Source: CAYMCO01 sp964388955 (GTDB lineage: Bacteria > Chloroflexota > Anaerolineae > Anaerolineales > E44-bin32). From it: DNA of 64,000 nt. Position 1 is the first letter of the stretch. Every line of letters begins with the position of its first letter. A model generated the notes under the pieces. That model saw only the letters and a list, made by a program, of their open reading frames with translations. It did not search any database and was not told the origin of the DNA. Location of the stretch: contig CAYMCO010000007.1 of assembly GCA_964388955.1 (NCBI GenBank), positions 1 to 64,000 on the forward strand. Direction: 5' to 3'. Positions 25,009-33,980 of the stretch are shown in pieces. Position numbers and translations under genes: made by a program.

Positions 25009-25257
25009 CCCGCCCGGGCGGCCTCACGCACCTATCCAAGATTCGGGGTGGAAGGATGTGGGAGTCGGTGGAGAGGCGGCATGGGAGGCGGCGGGGCTGC
25101 GCCTCCGCCCCGCATGGCAGACCCAAGCGCACTGCCTCGAGCGGGAAGCGCATGTGATGCACTTTCAGGGGGCCACCACCCGTTGCCTGGTGGCCCGCAT
25201 TCAGCGGGGGAATCTGGCTTGTGCGCCTTGAAAACACGGACGCGCCCATTGCCGTCG

Positions 25258-25286
25258 TTGACTTGCCGTATGGCGCAAACTATACT
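25258..25286 (+). promoter_or_regulatory. Strong sigma-70-type promoter of the APC permease gene
   Basis: TTGACT (25258-25263), 17-bp spacer, TATACT (25281-25286). The leader to the permease ATG is about 145 nt. Inside it, GGAGG at 25351-25355 precedes a five-codon frame ATG-ACT-CTT-TTG-AGA-TGA at 25363-25380, which could be a leader peptide or chance. Nothing else is seen in the 24995-25257 gap. Confidence 0.75.
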
Positions 25287-25437
25287 GTAAGTGAACGGCT
25301 CCGGCCTCTACGGCTGATCCGCGAAGATGCATCTCCAGCGGCCATTCCACGGAGGCATCCCTATGACTCTTTTGAGATGATCTAATCCCCCAGTTCTTCT
25401 CCGCGTGACCTTACCCGCAAGAAAGGATGAATTCATC

Positions 25438-27069
25438 ATGAACAACGAGAAGATGGTCATCGAACGGACCACCAGTGGCATGGTACGGCAGTTGTCCTGG
25501 TGGGATGGGTTTCTATCAAACACCGGCACGATGAATCTCTTCTGGATCGCCTATTCGTTCATGTGGGCGATCGCACTATTTCCGGGCAGCAGCTTGATCG
25601 GTGCGCTGCTCGTCATAACGGTCCTCCTGCTGCCGCACGTTCTCCTGTACACGCAGTTTGCCGCCGCGATGCCCCGTTCGGGAGGCGACTACGTCTTCAA
25701 CAGCCGTACCCTGAACCCCGCCATTGGCTTCGCGGTGAACTTCAGCATGGTCATATGGAATATGTTCTGGATGGGATTTACCGCCTACCAGTTCGCCACG
25801 GCGGGGGTGGCCACCACCGCGTCTCTGCTGGGCCACCTCTTCAACAACACTGCGCTCATCAATTTCGGGAGCGCGGCGGTATCTACGCCCAGCCTGGCGC
25901 TGCTCATTGGGGGCATCACAATCATCATCGTGGGAGCGCTTGCCCTCTGGGGCAACCGGCCCTTCTTCACCATGATGGCGGTCGCTTTTGCCATCGGATT
26001 ACTCGGCGTGTTGGTCATGGTGATCATCCTCTTGCTCAGCAACAACCAGGAGTTCATGGCGCTATTCAATAAGTTTGCTCTGAGCACGGCCGACATCCCG
26101 AACTACTACGATGCGATGATGAAAGCCGCGGCCGACACCTTCGGCTTCACAAGCAGCAGCGCGAGTTTCCTCTCCTTGCCGACGTTCTACGTGCTGACCT
26201 TCGCATTCCAGCCGCTGGGGTTCGCGGTCTGGTCGTCCTATCTATCAGGCGAGATCAAGAATGCCAACAACGCAAGGGTTCATGCGGGCGCCATGGTCGG
26301 AAGTCTGCTGTTCACCGGAATTTCATTGGTGATCGTTGGAGCGCTGCTTGTTCGGGTGCTGGGCTACAATTTCCTCGGTGCGGCTGGCACGTACTATGCG
26401 AACTTCGCCGAGCTCGATGGGGGCATCGTCAATAATGCCTATTTCTTTGTGGCGCTGCTGACGAAGAGCCCAATTGTCCAGTTGTTCATCGGCTTGAGCC
26501 TGATGGCATGGACGTTTCTCTATATCCAGCCATCGCTGGCGATGGTCTCCCGCTGTTTCTTCGCCTGGGCGATTGATGGGCTGGCGCCCAAGGGGCTGAA
26601 GCACGTCAACCGCACGAGCCACGTTCCGGATGTCTCGATCATTGTCGCATGCGTGATCGCGATCGCCTTCTTGGCGCGCTTCTCATGGCCCGGCCAGATC
26701 TTCTCCATCTACGGTGCAAATGCCTTCATTGGAGGGGGGACGATCACCTTCGCCGTGGTCGCCATCTCTGCAATCGTCTTTCCCTTCTCCAAGAAGACGA
26801 AGAGCCTATACGAGCTCTCCCCAGCGCAATGGAAGATTGGAAACCTCCCCCTGATGAGCGTGTTTGGGGTGATTTCCCTGCTCGTGATGGCGGTGATCAC
26901 CTTCCTCTTCATATGGAGACCCGAATTGGGCGTGCTGACGGTCCCATCGATTGTCTACCTCGTGCTGTTGTACGTGGTAGGGTTCATCTGGTATTTCGTC
27001 GCGCTGAGAATCAACAGGGCCAGAGGCATCGATACTGAAAAGATCCTGAGTGAGATTCCGGAGGATTAG
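25438..27069 (+). CDS. APC-superfamily amino acid permease
   Basis: A 543-residue inner-membrane protein with about 12 hydrophobic segments. The N-terminal cytoplasmic stretch ERTTSGMVRQLSWWDGF leads into the first helices, with the substrate-site region FAAAMPRSGGDYVFNSRTL around residue 75, as in APC amino acid/polyamine transporters. A cytoplasmic YLSGEIKNANNARVHAG loop lies near 270. The ATG at 25438 follows GAAAGGA; the upstream in-frame ATG at 25405 has no ribosome site. It has its own promoter and no partner gene, so the substrate is unknown. Confidence 0.88.
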   Translation: MNNEKMVIERTTSGMVRQLSWWDGFLSNTGTMNLFWIAYSFMWAIALFPGSSLIGALLVITVLLLPHVLLYTQFAAAMPRSGGDYVFNSRTLNPAIGFAVNFSMVIWNMFWMGFTAYQFATAGVATTASLLGHLFNNTALINFGSAAVSTPSLALLIGGITIIIVGALALWGNRPFFTMMAVAFAIGLLGVLVMVIILLLSNNQEFMALFNKFALSTADIPNYYDAMMKAAADTFGFTSSSASFLSLPTFYVLTFAFQPLGFAVWSSYLSGEIKNANNARVHAGAMVGSLLFTGISLVIVGALLVRVLGYNFLGAAGTYYANFAELDGGIVNNAYFFVALLTKSPIVQLFIGLSLMAWTFLYIQPSLAMVSRCFFAWAIDGLAPKGLKHVNRTSHVPDVSIIVACVIAIAFLARFSWPGQIFSIYGANAFIGGGTITFAVVAISAIVFPFSKKTKSLYELSPAQWKIGNLPLMSVFGVISLLVMAVITFLFIWRPELGVLTVPSIVYLVLLYVVGFIWYFVALRINRARGIDTEKILSEIPED

Positions 27070-27206
27070 GCCGGCCTCCGGAGGCGGGTGGGAAAGGGGT
27101 CAGCCTCACATACGCTAGGGGGGACCAGGCGGATCGCGAGGCTGGCTCCTTTCAGCGGTGCACTTCATTCTGCGGCGGAGGCTGCTGCACCGCCGAAGGG
27201 AGGAAC

Positions 27207-27989
27207 ATGGAGCCGAACCTGGAGACGCTGTTTGCTTCGTTCACTGACCCGAAAGACCGGGAGTTTATCGAGGAAGCGATCCGCCTGCAGGACCAAGCGG
27301 AGCACAACGGAATTCAACTCCGCCTGCTCGGCGCGCTTGCTTTCCGGCTGCAGTGCCCGAAGAACGCCTCGAAATTCGAGGCCCTCGAGAGAAGGATCAG
27401 CGACATTGACTTCGCCGCTTCCAGTCACCAGCGGGATGGGATTTTGGCATTCTTCAAGGACCAAGGATATCTGGTCGATGAGAACGTGCTCTACACCGGC
27501 GGGGGGTATCGATACATCTTTGAGAATCCGGACAATCACAACCACATCGATATCTTCTTTGACCGGCTGGAAATGAGCCACACTATTCCATTTCGGAATC
27601 GGTTAACCATTGAGAAGCGATCGATCTCGTTGGCGGATATGCTGCTCGAGAAGATGCAGATCGTGCAGATCAACCGGAAGGATTTCAAGGACGCTGCCGT
27701 GTTGCTGCTGGAGCATGAAGTCGGGACGGAAGATCGAACCATCAATATCGAATACATCGCGAGTATCATGAGCGACGACTGGGGGTTCTTCCACACCTTC
27801 ACCGGGAACCTCGTCAAGCTGCGGGACGCTCTGCCGCAATTCGAGAGCTTCACCGTCGATGAGAGGGCGATCATCGAAGCCAGGATCGCCGGGATGCTCG
27901 AGCGCGTTAACGCTGCCGAGAAGAGCATGAAATGGAAGCTCAGAGCGAGAATCGGGACGAGACTCCGTTGGTACCAACAAGTCGATTGA
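27207..27989 (+). CDS. Nucleotidyltransferase-fold protein (AbiEii/DUF6036-like)
   Basis: A 260-residue protein. RLLGALAFRLQC at about residue 38 replaces the usual GG-x-A-L helix, RISDIDFAA at about 68 gives the D-x-D metal site, and HIDIFFDRLEM at about 114 supplies the third Asp. IEKRSISLADMLLEKMQIVQ and NRKDFKDAAVLLLEH then match the helical part of AbiEii/AbiGii-type nucleotidyltransferases. Such proteins can be toxins or nucleotide-transfer enzymes. No antitoxin (AbiEi) gene lies beside it, so its role is open. GGGAGGA precedes the ATG. The next gene, a phosphoesterase, is 80 bp downstream. Confidence 0.65.
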   Translation: MEPNLETLFASFTDPKDREFIEEAIRLQDQAEHNGIQLRLLGALAFRLQCPKNASKFEALERRISDIDFAASSHQRDGILAFFKDQGYLVDENVLYTGGGYRYIFENPDNHNHIDIFFDRLEMSHTIPFRNRLTIEKRSISLADMLLEKMQIVQINRKDFKDAAVLLLEHEVGTEDRTINIEYIASIMSDDWGFFHTFTGNLVKLRDALPQFESFTVDERAIIEARIAGMLERVNAAEKSMKWKLRARIGTRLRWYQQVD

Positions 27990-28069
27990 CCTGGCGGGAG
28001 GGGCACGGAGCGGAATATCGGGATCAACGGCTACAATAGTTCTGGTCGGATTGTGCATGGAGGCAATGG

Positions 28070-29029
28070 ATGGCGGACTTACGCATCTTCTTCGCTTCGG
28101 ACATCCATGGTTCAGAAGTCTGCTTCAAGAAGTTCATCAATGCCGGGAAGCACTATGGCGTGGATGCCATTATCTTGGGCGGGGATATCGTTGGCAAGAT
28201 GGTTGTCCCCATCGTCAGGCGGAATGACGGCTCCATCGTCGCTGAGTATCTGGGCGACAGGAAGGAGATCAAAGAGAGTGACGAAGGGGGCGTCGAAAAG
28301 CTGGAATGGGGGATCAAGAACAATGGGTTCTATCCCTATCACATGGATGAGGAAGAATTCAACCGTATCAAAGGGGATGACCAAAGGAAAGCGGAGATAT
28401 TCGAAGAGGCGATTGCCGAATCGCTGGAGAACTGGATGGGGATCGCGGCGGAGCGCCTGACGGGGACCGGTATCAAGTGCTACATCACGCCGGGAAACGA
28501 CGATCCGCCGTTCATCGACAAGATCCTGGCCGCATCCGATGTGGTGCGCAATCCTGAGGGGGAGTGCATTGAACTCGACGCCGATCACGAGATGATCAGC
28601 GCCGGCTACGCAAACATCACCCCCTGGCACTGTCCGAGGGACATCCCAGAAGAGGAACTGGCCGAAAAGCTGGAGGCGCTATGCTCCAGGGTGAAACGCA
28701 TGCGGAGCTGCATCTTCAACGTGCATTGCCCTCCGTACAACACAATTCTGGATGTCGCCCCGCAACTGGATGACACCCTGAAGCCGATAACGGTGGGTGG
28801 ATCGATTATGGAGGCCAATGTGGGCTGCACGGCGGTGCTGGCCGCCATCGAGAAGTATCAACCCCTGCTGGGCCTGCACGGCCATATCCACGAATCTCGG
28901 GGAGACTGCAAGATCGGCAGGACGATTTGCATCAATCCGGGCAGCGAATACAGCCAGGGCATCTTGCGGGGGGTGGTGGCGGTCCTCGGAAAGGATAAGG
29001 TGAAGAACTTCGCCCTCACCGCCGGTTAG
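28070..29029 (+). CDS. Calcineurin-like metallophosphoesterase
   Basis: A 319-residue phosphoesterase with the five family motifs: D-x-H in FFASDIHGS (about residue 10), IILGGDIVGK (about 35), ITPGNDD (about 140), NVHCPPYN (about 218) and LHGHIHES (about 270). These bind two metal ions. Residues about 50-135 form an insert of charged helices not found in the smallest members. The substrate is not predictable. GGAGG lies 6 nt before the ATG. It could be co-transcribed with the nucleotidyltransferase-like gene 80 bp upstream. Confidence 0.9.
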   Translation: MADLRIFFASDIHGSEVCFKKFINAGKHYGVDAIILGGDIVGKMVVPIVRRNDGSIVAEYLGDRKEIKESDEGGVEKLEWGIKNNGFYPYHMDEEEFNRIKGDDQRKAEIFEEAIAESLENWMGIAAERLTGTGIKCYITPGNDDPPFIDKILAASDVVRNPEGECIELDADHEMISAGYANITPWHCPRDIPEEELAEKLEALCSRVKRMRSCIFNVHCPPYNTILDVAPQLDDTLKPITVGGSIMEANVGCTAVLAAIEKYQPLLGLHGHIHESRGDCKIGRTICINPGSEYSQGILRGVVAVLGKDKVKNFALTAG

Positions 29030-29229
29030 AGCGCGTATGTGAACAAGGGGGCTTGACCGCAGGGGCGGGCAGGCACTCAGTCTCCCGGCAGATTGCCCCT
29101 CACGCGGTGGGGTAAAGGATATATCGTCGCCCGGCCACCCCGTGTGGGATAGCGCAGCCCCCGGTGGCTCGTGGCCAAGGCCGCCAGCGGTGAGCGCCTG
29201 GTTGCCCGCCGGTGGACCTCCGCTCACAG
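29030..29229. other. Intergenic stretch between convergent genes
   Basis: About 200 bp between the phosphoesterase stop and the glutaredoxin-like stop on the other strand. It is GC-rich with no clear hairpin plus U tract. Confidence 0.3.
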
Positions 29230-29484
29230 CTACTCCCTGTCCAACCCCAGCTTCTCCTCCAGCTGCAATATCGAGGGCTCAGTGAGCGTGGATCCATCAG
29301 GGAAAAGGATCGTGGGGACGCTGCGGTAGCCATGGTTGATCTCTTGGACGAGATAGGCGGCTTCAGGGTCCTGGTCAATATCCACATAGTCGAACTCGAT
29401 GTTTCGCCGTTCGAAGAACTGCTGCGTGCGGCGGGATTGCCCGCACCAGTTGGTTCCGAAGAGCACAATTCGGTCATCCCCCAC
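29230..29484 (-). CDS. Glutaredoxin-like (mycoredoxin-type) protein
   Basis: An 84-residue thioredoxin-fold protein. It begins RIVLFGTNWCGQSRRTQQFF, so the active site is C-x2-S (CGQS), a monothiol variant. It then shows FDYVDIDQDPEAA, the cis-proline motif RSVPTILFPDGS near residue 55, and an Asn/Glu-rich C-terminus. It could reduce mixed disulfides with a low-molecular-weight thiol or act in redox sensing. GGGAGGAGAG precedes the ATG. Confidence 0.88.
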   Translation of the reverse strand: MGDDRIVLFGTNWCGQSRRTQQFFERRNIEFDYVDIDQDPEAAYLVQEINHGYRSVPTILFPDGSTLTEPSILQLEEKLGLDRE

Positions 29485-29606
29485 GGCCTCTCCTCCCGAG
29501 GGCGGCAGCGTGTCCCCTTACTCTCACATAGCGGCGATTCTACTCGATTCGACGATTGAAGCATTGAGGATCTTACGCCGGTTCACAGTGCGTTCCCAGC
29601 CAGGAT

Positions 29607-29615
29607 TGATATAAT
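29607..29615 (+). promoter_or_regulatory. Extended -10 promoter next to the C39/TPR start codon
   Basis: TGATATAAT (29607-29615) ends 8 nt before the ATG at 29624, with no Shine-Dalgarno between. An extended -10 needs no good -35. The transcript would be leaderless or nearly so. Confidence 0.6.
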
Positions 29616-29623
29616 CCGCATTC

Positions 29624-30856
29624 ATGCGCAGGCTCGCTGGGTGGTTCGCACGGTTCATGGCAGGGGCGGCGGGGGCCGCGCTGCTGCTCGTTCTGATCTA
29701 TCAAATCCCCGTTGTGAAGTTTCAACTTGAATGGCGCATGGACAAAGCCGCCGGAATCGTGCGCGGCTGGCTGAACCCTGGCGACACCCTGCCCACCCCC
29801 GCCAGTGAGCCACATGTGATGATTATGCCGACGGCGATCCCAAGCCGAACCCCTAGGCCCACTGTGGAGATCACCGCCACGCCGGCGCCCACAGCGACAC
29901 CGATTCCGGCGGGCGTCCAGCTTCCGGCGCCTGCCTGGGAGAAGCAGGATTGGAACAACTGCGGGCCCGCCACCCTTGCGATCACCCTCCACTACTATGG
30001 ATGGGAGGGGGATCAATACTCCATTTCCTCCATGCTGAAGCCCGATCGCGGCGACAAGAACGTGAACGTGGAGGAACTGATCTACTACGTCCGCACCCAG
30101 GCCGGCTGGCTGCAGGCGGATTACCGCGTGGGCGGGGAGATCGAGGACATCAAGCGCTTCCTGGCGGCGGGCTATCCGGTGATCGTGGAAAAAGGGTTCA
30201 TCCTGGCGGAGGGAGACAGCGGAGGCGGCTGGACGGCCCATTATCTGCTGCTCACGGGCTACGACGACAATTCGGATGAGTTCACCGCCCAAGATAGCTA
30301 TCTGGGCCCGGATTTGAAGGTATCCTACAGGGAGCTGGATGAAGGCTGGCAGGCCTTCAACCGAGTGTATATCCTGATCTATCCGCCAGAGCAGGGGGAG
30401 CGCATCCGGGAGCTGCTGGGGGAGGATCTTGACCCGGAGGTCAACCGCCAGCGAGCCTTGGAGGCCGCGCAAAAGGATATTGAATCGGATCCGCAAAACG
30501 CATTCGCCTGGTTCAATCTAGGCACGAATCTGATCTATTTCGAGCGCTACGGCCAGGCCGCGGAGGCCTATGACAATGCGCTCTCGCTGGGGCTTCCCTG
30601 GCGCTTCACTCGGTACCAGTTCGGCCCGTATATCGCCTACTTCAACCAAGGACGCTTCCAGGACATGATCCATTTGGCTGACGCCACGCTGGCGCGCACG
30701 CCAAAGGCGGAAGAATCCCTGCTGTGGCGCGGCTGGGCCAGGTACCGGCTCGGGGACACGGCCGGGGCGCTGCGGGATTTTCGGGCTGCATTGGGCGTAA
30801 ATCCCAACTACCATGATGCGCAGTACGCGATCGACTTTATCGGCGCGTCCCAATAG
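29624..30856 (+). CDS. C39-like peptidase with C-terminal TPR repeats, membrane-anchored
   Basis: A 410-residue protein. Residues about 12-30 form a membrane anchor, and about 55-98 a Thr/Pro-rich linker (TPTATPIPAG type). A papain-like C39-family domain at about 105-265 has Cys113 in DWNNCGPATLAITLHYYG, His206 in GGWTAHYLLLTGYD, and FTAQDSYLGP with the probable third residue. Residues about 285-405 contain tetratricopeptide repeats (AFAWFNLGTNLIYFERYGQA, AEESLLWRGWARYRLGDTAG). It would act outside the membrane, cutting or binding peptides, with the TPRs holding a partner. A -10 box 8 nt before the ATG suggests a leaderless mRNA. Peptidase activity is inferred from fold only. Confidence 0.8.
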   Translation: MRRLAGWFARFMAGAAGAALLLVLIYQIPVVKFQLEWRMDKAAGIVRGWLNPGDTLPTPASEPHVMIMPTAIPSRTPRPTVEITATPAPTATPIPAGVQLPAPAWEKQDWNNCGPATLAITLHYYGWEGDQYSISSMLKPDRGDKNVNVEELIYYVRTQAGWLQADYRVGGEIEDIKRFLAAGYPVIVEKGFILAEGDSGGGWTAHYLLLTGYDDNSDEFTAQDSYLGPDLKVSYRELDEGWQAFNRVYILIYPPEQGERIRELLGEDLDPEVNRQRALEAAQKDIESDPQNAFAWFNLGTNLIYFERYGQAAEAYDNALSLGLPWRFTRYQFGPYIAYFNQGRFQDMIHLADATLARTPKAEESLLWRGWARYRLGDTAGALRDFRAALGVNPNYHDAQYAIDFIGASQ

Positions 30857-30959
30857 CGGCGCATACGCAATACACAATGTGTATGGCACACGCCATGCGC
30901 TCGGCACAGACATCTTCGAGCCCCCGCCAACGGCCGGTGCGACGCCTTTTGCGTGCCCT

Positions 30960-31380
30960 CACGGCTGAAGCATGGCGGCGTTGCCGCCCTTTTCTCCGCC
31001 GGCGGGGTGCCGGGTAGCAAACCCGGCCTACAGGGCCGGGAGCGAGCGNNNNNNNNNNNNNNNNNNNNNNNNNNNNNNNNNNNNNNNNNNNNNNNNNNNN
31101 NNNNNNNNNNNNNNNNNNNNNNNNNNNNNNNNNNNNNNNNNNNNNNNNACAGGGCCGGGAGCGAGCGAGGTGCCGGGCGCGATCACGGCCGAGGCATGGC
31201 GGCTCTGGCGGCCGCCTTATCCTCCGCCGACGGGGTGCCGGGTAGCAAACCCGGCCTACAGGGCCGGGAGCGAGCGAGGTGCCGGGCGCGATCACGGCCG
31301 AGGCATGGCGGCGTTGCCGCCCGCCTTATCCTCCGCCGGCGGGGTGCCGGGTAGCAAACCCGGCCTACAGGGGGCGGGAG
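30960..31380. repeat. 109-bp tandem repeat array interrupted by the assembly gap
   Basis: Copies of a GC-rich unit recur with a period of 109 bp: GAGGCATGGC starts at 31191 and again at 31300, and a variant (GAAGCATGGC) at 30968 precedes the gap. Each unit contains GCCGGGT-AGCAA-ACCCGGC, a 7-bp hairpin, then CCTACAGGGCCGGGAGCGAGCG. Two near-complete units and one incomplete unit are visible. The array lies between the C39/TPR gene and ferritin and has no coding support; open frames through it are only translations of the repeats and Ns. Confidence 0.85.
31049..31148. other. Assembly gap of 100 Ns
   Basis: Exactly 100 Ns, the usual placeholder for a gap of unknown size. It sits inside the tandem repeat, so the true number of units is unknown. 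Confidence 0.98.
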
Positions 31381-31443
31381 CCACGACGCGGCATCCCGGC
31401 ATGCGCGTTGCCCTTCGGCGCCCTTTCGCTTTCCGGAATATTG

Positions 31444-31449
31444 TATAAT
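31444..31449 (+). promoter_or_regulatory. -10 box of the ferritin gene
   Basis: TATAAT about 95 bp before the ferritin ATG in a locally AT-rich patch. No convincing -35 or Fur-like box was recognised. Confidence 0.4.
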
Positions 31450-31542
31450 TAAGATCAGATTTCTAACATTCTTCTAGTGCAAGGAGGCTAGCATATTGTT
31501 GTGATCATCTCGTATCAGCGCGAATTCAGAGAGGGAAGAGCT

Positions 31543-32049
31543 ATGTTGATCAGTGAGACCTTGAACGAAGCCATGAACGAGCAGATCGGCAGTGAGTTGG
31601 GCGCCTCAAATCAGTACCTGAAGATCGCCTCCTATTTCGACAACGACAACCTGCCGGAATTGGCGGGCTTCTTCTTCCGCCAGTCTGAAGAGGAGCGAGA
31701 GCACGCCATGCGGTTCCTACGCTATATTCTGGATGCCGGTGGCGATGTGCAGATTCCGGCCATCCCCGCTGCCCCAGGGTCCGTCGGCAGCGCCATAGAG
31801 GCGGCCCAAATGGCGCTGGATTGGGAGCTGCAGGTGACGAAACAGATCAACGGTCTGATGGATATGGCCATCGAGGAAAACGACCACATCGCGCAGGAGT
31901 TCCTGCGCTGGTTCGTCGAGGAGCAGCTCGAGGAAGTATCGACGATGGACGAGATGGTGGGAGTGATTCGCCGGGCCGGCGACCAGCTGCTGCTGGTCGA
32001 GGATTACGTGGCCCGCAGGCCGGATCCGCACGCTGATGAAGGTGCCTAG
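31543..32049 (+). CDS. Bacterial ferritin (FtnA-like)
   Basis: A 168-residue four-helix iron-storage protein of normal length. Ferroxidase ligands are in helix A (EQIGSELGASNQYL), helix B (RQSEEEREHAMRFLRYIL with Glu and His54), helix C (ELQVTKQINGLMDMAI), and helix D (FLRWFVEEQLEEVSTMDEMV). The frame starts at 31501, but AGAGGGAAGAG before the ATG at 31543 and the family N-terminus MLISETLNEAMNEQI set the start. It stores iron in a 24-mer cage. It stands alone and is followed by a hairpin. Confidence 0.93.
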   Translation: MLISETLNEAMNEQIGSELGASNQYLKIASYFDNDNLPELAGFFFRQSEEEREHAMRFLRYILDAGGDVQIPAIPAAPGSVGSAIEAAQMALDWELQVTKQINGLMDMAIEENDHIAQEFLRWFVEEQLEEVSTMDEMVGVIRRAGDQLLLVEDYVARRPDPHADEGA

Positions 32050-32077
32050 AAAGCCACCACTCGACCCAACCAAAGAG

Positions 32078-32114
32078 CGCCCCCGCCCACCGCTCCGGAA
32101 CGGCGAGGGCGTTT
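32078..32114 (+). terminator. Hairpin terminator after ferritin
   Basis: CGCCCCCGCC and GGCGAGGGCG pair with one mismatch around a small inner hairpin and are followed by TTT only. Probably the end of the ferritin transcript. Confidence 0.5.
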
Positions 32115-32315
32115 GATATCTCCCCTGGGCGGGCAGCGGGGCGCCCCTACCGGCAGGACCCACGGATTGCCGGCTTCAGATGGGGGATGGGCTGGATGCC
32201 CGCAAAGTCGGTCCTCGGACCGCCAGGGTAGAAGCGTGGCACGGAAGCGTTTCCAGATCCGCTTGTCTGGCCTTCCGGCACGGCCCCCCGGTGGATCTTG
32301 CGCCGGGCCAGGAGC

Positions 32316-33980
32316 CTATTCCCCGAACAGCGCCCGGCTGGCGGCGTCGGCTCGCTCCTCCCGGCTTTGACCCCCGAGGCCAGCGATCGATTTGTAGAAT
32401 TCCTCGTCGTAATCCCGGCTGCGCACAACCACCGGCATGGGGACCGCGTGGCCCATTATCAACGCCTGCTGGCGGGTGTCCAGCCGGGCCAGCACCTCCC
32501 GCAGGGCCCCCGCGCCGCTGACCCCCGAGAAGACTGCCCGGATGTCCGCCTCATTGTCCAACAGGCAGGTCACCCGGGTGCCGATCTGGCTCATAACCTC
32601 ATCATCGATCCCGCTGGGCCGCTGGTCCACAATCAGCAAAGTGACGTTGTATTTCCGCAGCTCGCGGGCGATATTGCCAAAGATGGTGTGGGGTGCGATG
32701 GAGGGGTCGAGGAACTTGTGCGCTTCCTCGATGACGATCATGAGCGGGCGCGGTTCGTCGGCCGTGCCCCCGGCGGCGCGGTTCTTCTCCCCCACATATC
32801 TGGCGTGAATGCGGCGGGTGAGGTAGTTGGCGACCAGCATATAGGCGGCCAGGGTGTTGCCATAGATGCCGAACTCCAGCACAACGCTGGTGCCCATGTT
32901 AAGGCGCCGGAAGATGTCGTCCACCGCATCATCACCGGCCCCAGGAACGAGGAAGCCCATGCGGCGGAAGAATTCGAACTTGCGCTGGATGGCCCCCAAT
33001 GTCCCTCCCACGATGCGCCCGCTCTCCACCAGGTCAAGCAGTTCCTCTTCCATCCCCTCTTCTTCCAGCAGCTTCTCAATCCAGCGCGGCCCCAGGCGCC
33101 TGCGCAGGAAATACAGCGCGCCCGTCTGCACTTCCGTGAGGCCGAGCAAGCCGGAGAGCATCTCCACATCCTCGGGCTCGATCTCTTGATAGCCAATGCG
33201 GAGCACCCGATCCGTCTTGCTGCCCCGGGCGATGGAAGTGGCCTCATCCAGTGTAACCACGCTGACCCGCCCGTCGGTGAAGAGCTGGCGCAGCCCCTTG
33301 AATTCGCGCCCGCGCTCGTCTTTGATGGCCCAACCATAGTCATTGTGCATGTCAAAGATCAGCGTGGAGGCCTGTCCGGAGCGGATGATGCCGGCCAAGA
33401 GCGTCCGCGTGATGAAGGATTTCCCGGTGCCGCTCTTGCCGAACACCCCCGAGGAACGCTCCACGAAACGCTCCAGATCGAGGTTGACCTGCACGTACTC
33501 CATGTCCAGCGGAGTGCCCACGTTGAAGTGGGTCTCGTCCTCTGCCCCGAAAACCCGATCGACATCCTGCGCGGAGGCCTCATACACGGGCGAGAAGTGC
33601 GCCGGGATGCTCTTGGCAGGCCGCGGCTCCTGCTCGTCAGTCTCCAGGGTGAGCATGGGGCTGACATGCATGCTGGCGTAGGCGAGCTCGCCGGAGAGCA
33701 CGGTCGCGCTGAAGCTGTCGTCCTGGGCCGGCGGCCGGTGCACCAAGTTGGGATTGGTCGAATCGAGCCCGATGTCGGTGATCAATCCGAAGAACTGCTT
33801 CCCCGTCCGGCGGCTGCGGATGACCACATAGCGCCCAACCGCCAAACGCTCAACGGCGAAGCGGGGGTCAAGTTTCACCCGTAGGCCAGCGGATAAGGAC
33901 CCGCCGACCACCGTCCCGAGCGGCATATCCGTGGGTCGCGGGCCAAAAACGGAATCAAGGGTTTCTTCGCTCATGACCAT
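32316..33980 (-). CDS. herA: HerA-like hexameric ATPase/translocase
   Basis: A 554-residue protein. The N-terminal barrel (HAS-barrel) domain covers about 20-130 (VGGSLSAGLRVKLDP, KQFFGLITDIGL). The RecA-like motor has Walker A GKSGTGKS at residues 181-188, IFDMHNDYGW near 209, Walker B LMIVIEEAHKF near 413-423, and LIVDQRPSGIDDEVMSQ with the sensor and finger region near 450. HerA pumps DNA and works with the NurA nuclease in end resection or phage defence. It overlaps the preceding unknown gene by 10 bp, and NurA is the first gene of the same operon. Confidence 0.92.
   Translation of the reverse strand: MVMSEETLDSVFGPRPTDMPLGTVVGGSLSAGLRVKLDPRFAVERLAVGRYVVIRSRRTGKQFFGLITDIGLDSTNPNLVHRPPAQDDSFSATVLSGELAYASMHVSPMLTLETDEQEPRPAKSIPAHFSPVYEASAQDVDRVFGAEDETHFNVGTPLDMEYVQVNLDLERFVERSSGVFGKSGTGKSFITRTLLAGIIRSGQASTLIFDMHNDYGWAIKDERGREFKGLRQLFTDGRVSVVTLDEATSIARGSKTDRVLRIGYQEIEPEDVEMLSGLLGLTEVQTGALYFLRRRLGPRWIEKLLEEEGMEEELLDLVESGRIVGGTLGAIQRKFEFFRRMGFLVPGAGDDAVDDIFRRLNMGTSVVLEFGIYGNTLAAYMLVANYLTRRIHARYVGEKNRAAGGTADEPRPLMIVIEEAHKFLDPSIAPHTIFGNIARELRKYNVTLLIVDQRPSGIDDEVMSQIGTRVTCLLDNEADIRAVFSGVSGAGALREVLARLDTRQQALIMGHAVPMPVVVRSRDYDEEFYKSIAGLGGQSREERADAASRALFGE

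Noticed and set aside
30837..31448. Open frames across the repeat and the N run
   Set aside because: They translate the tandem repeat and 100 unknown bases, with no ribosome site or family.
32298..33884. 528-codon plus-strand frame opposite herA
   Set aside because: It is the complement of a protein with clear Walker motifs and has shadow-like composition.
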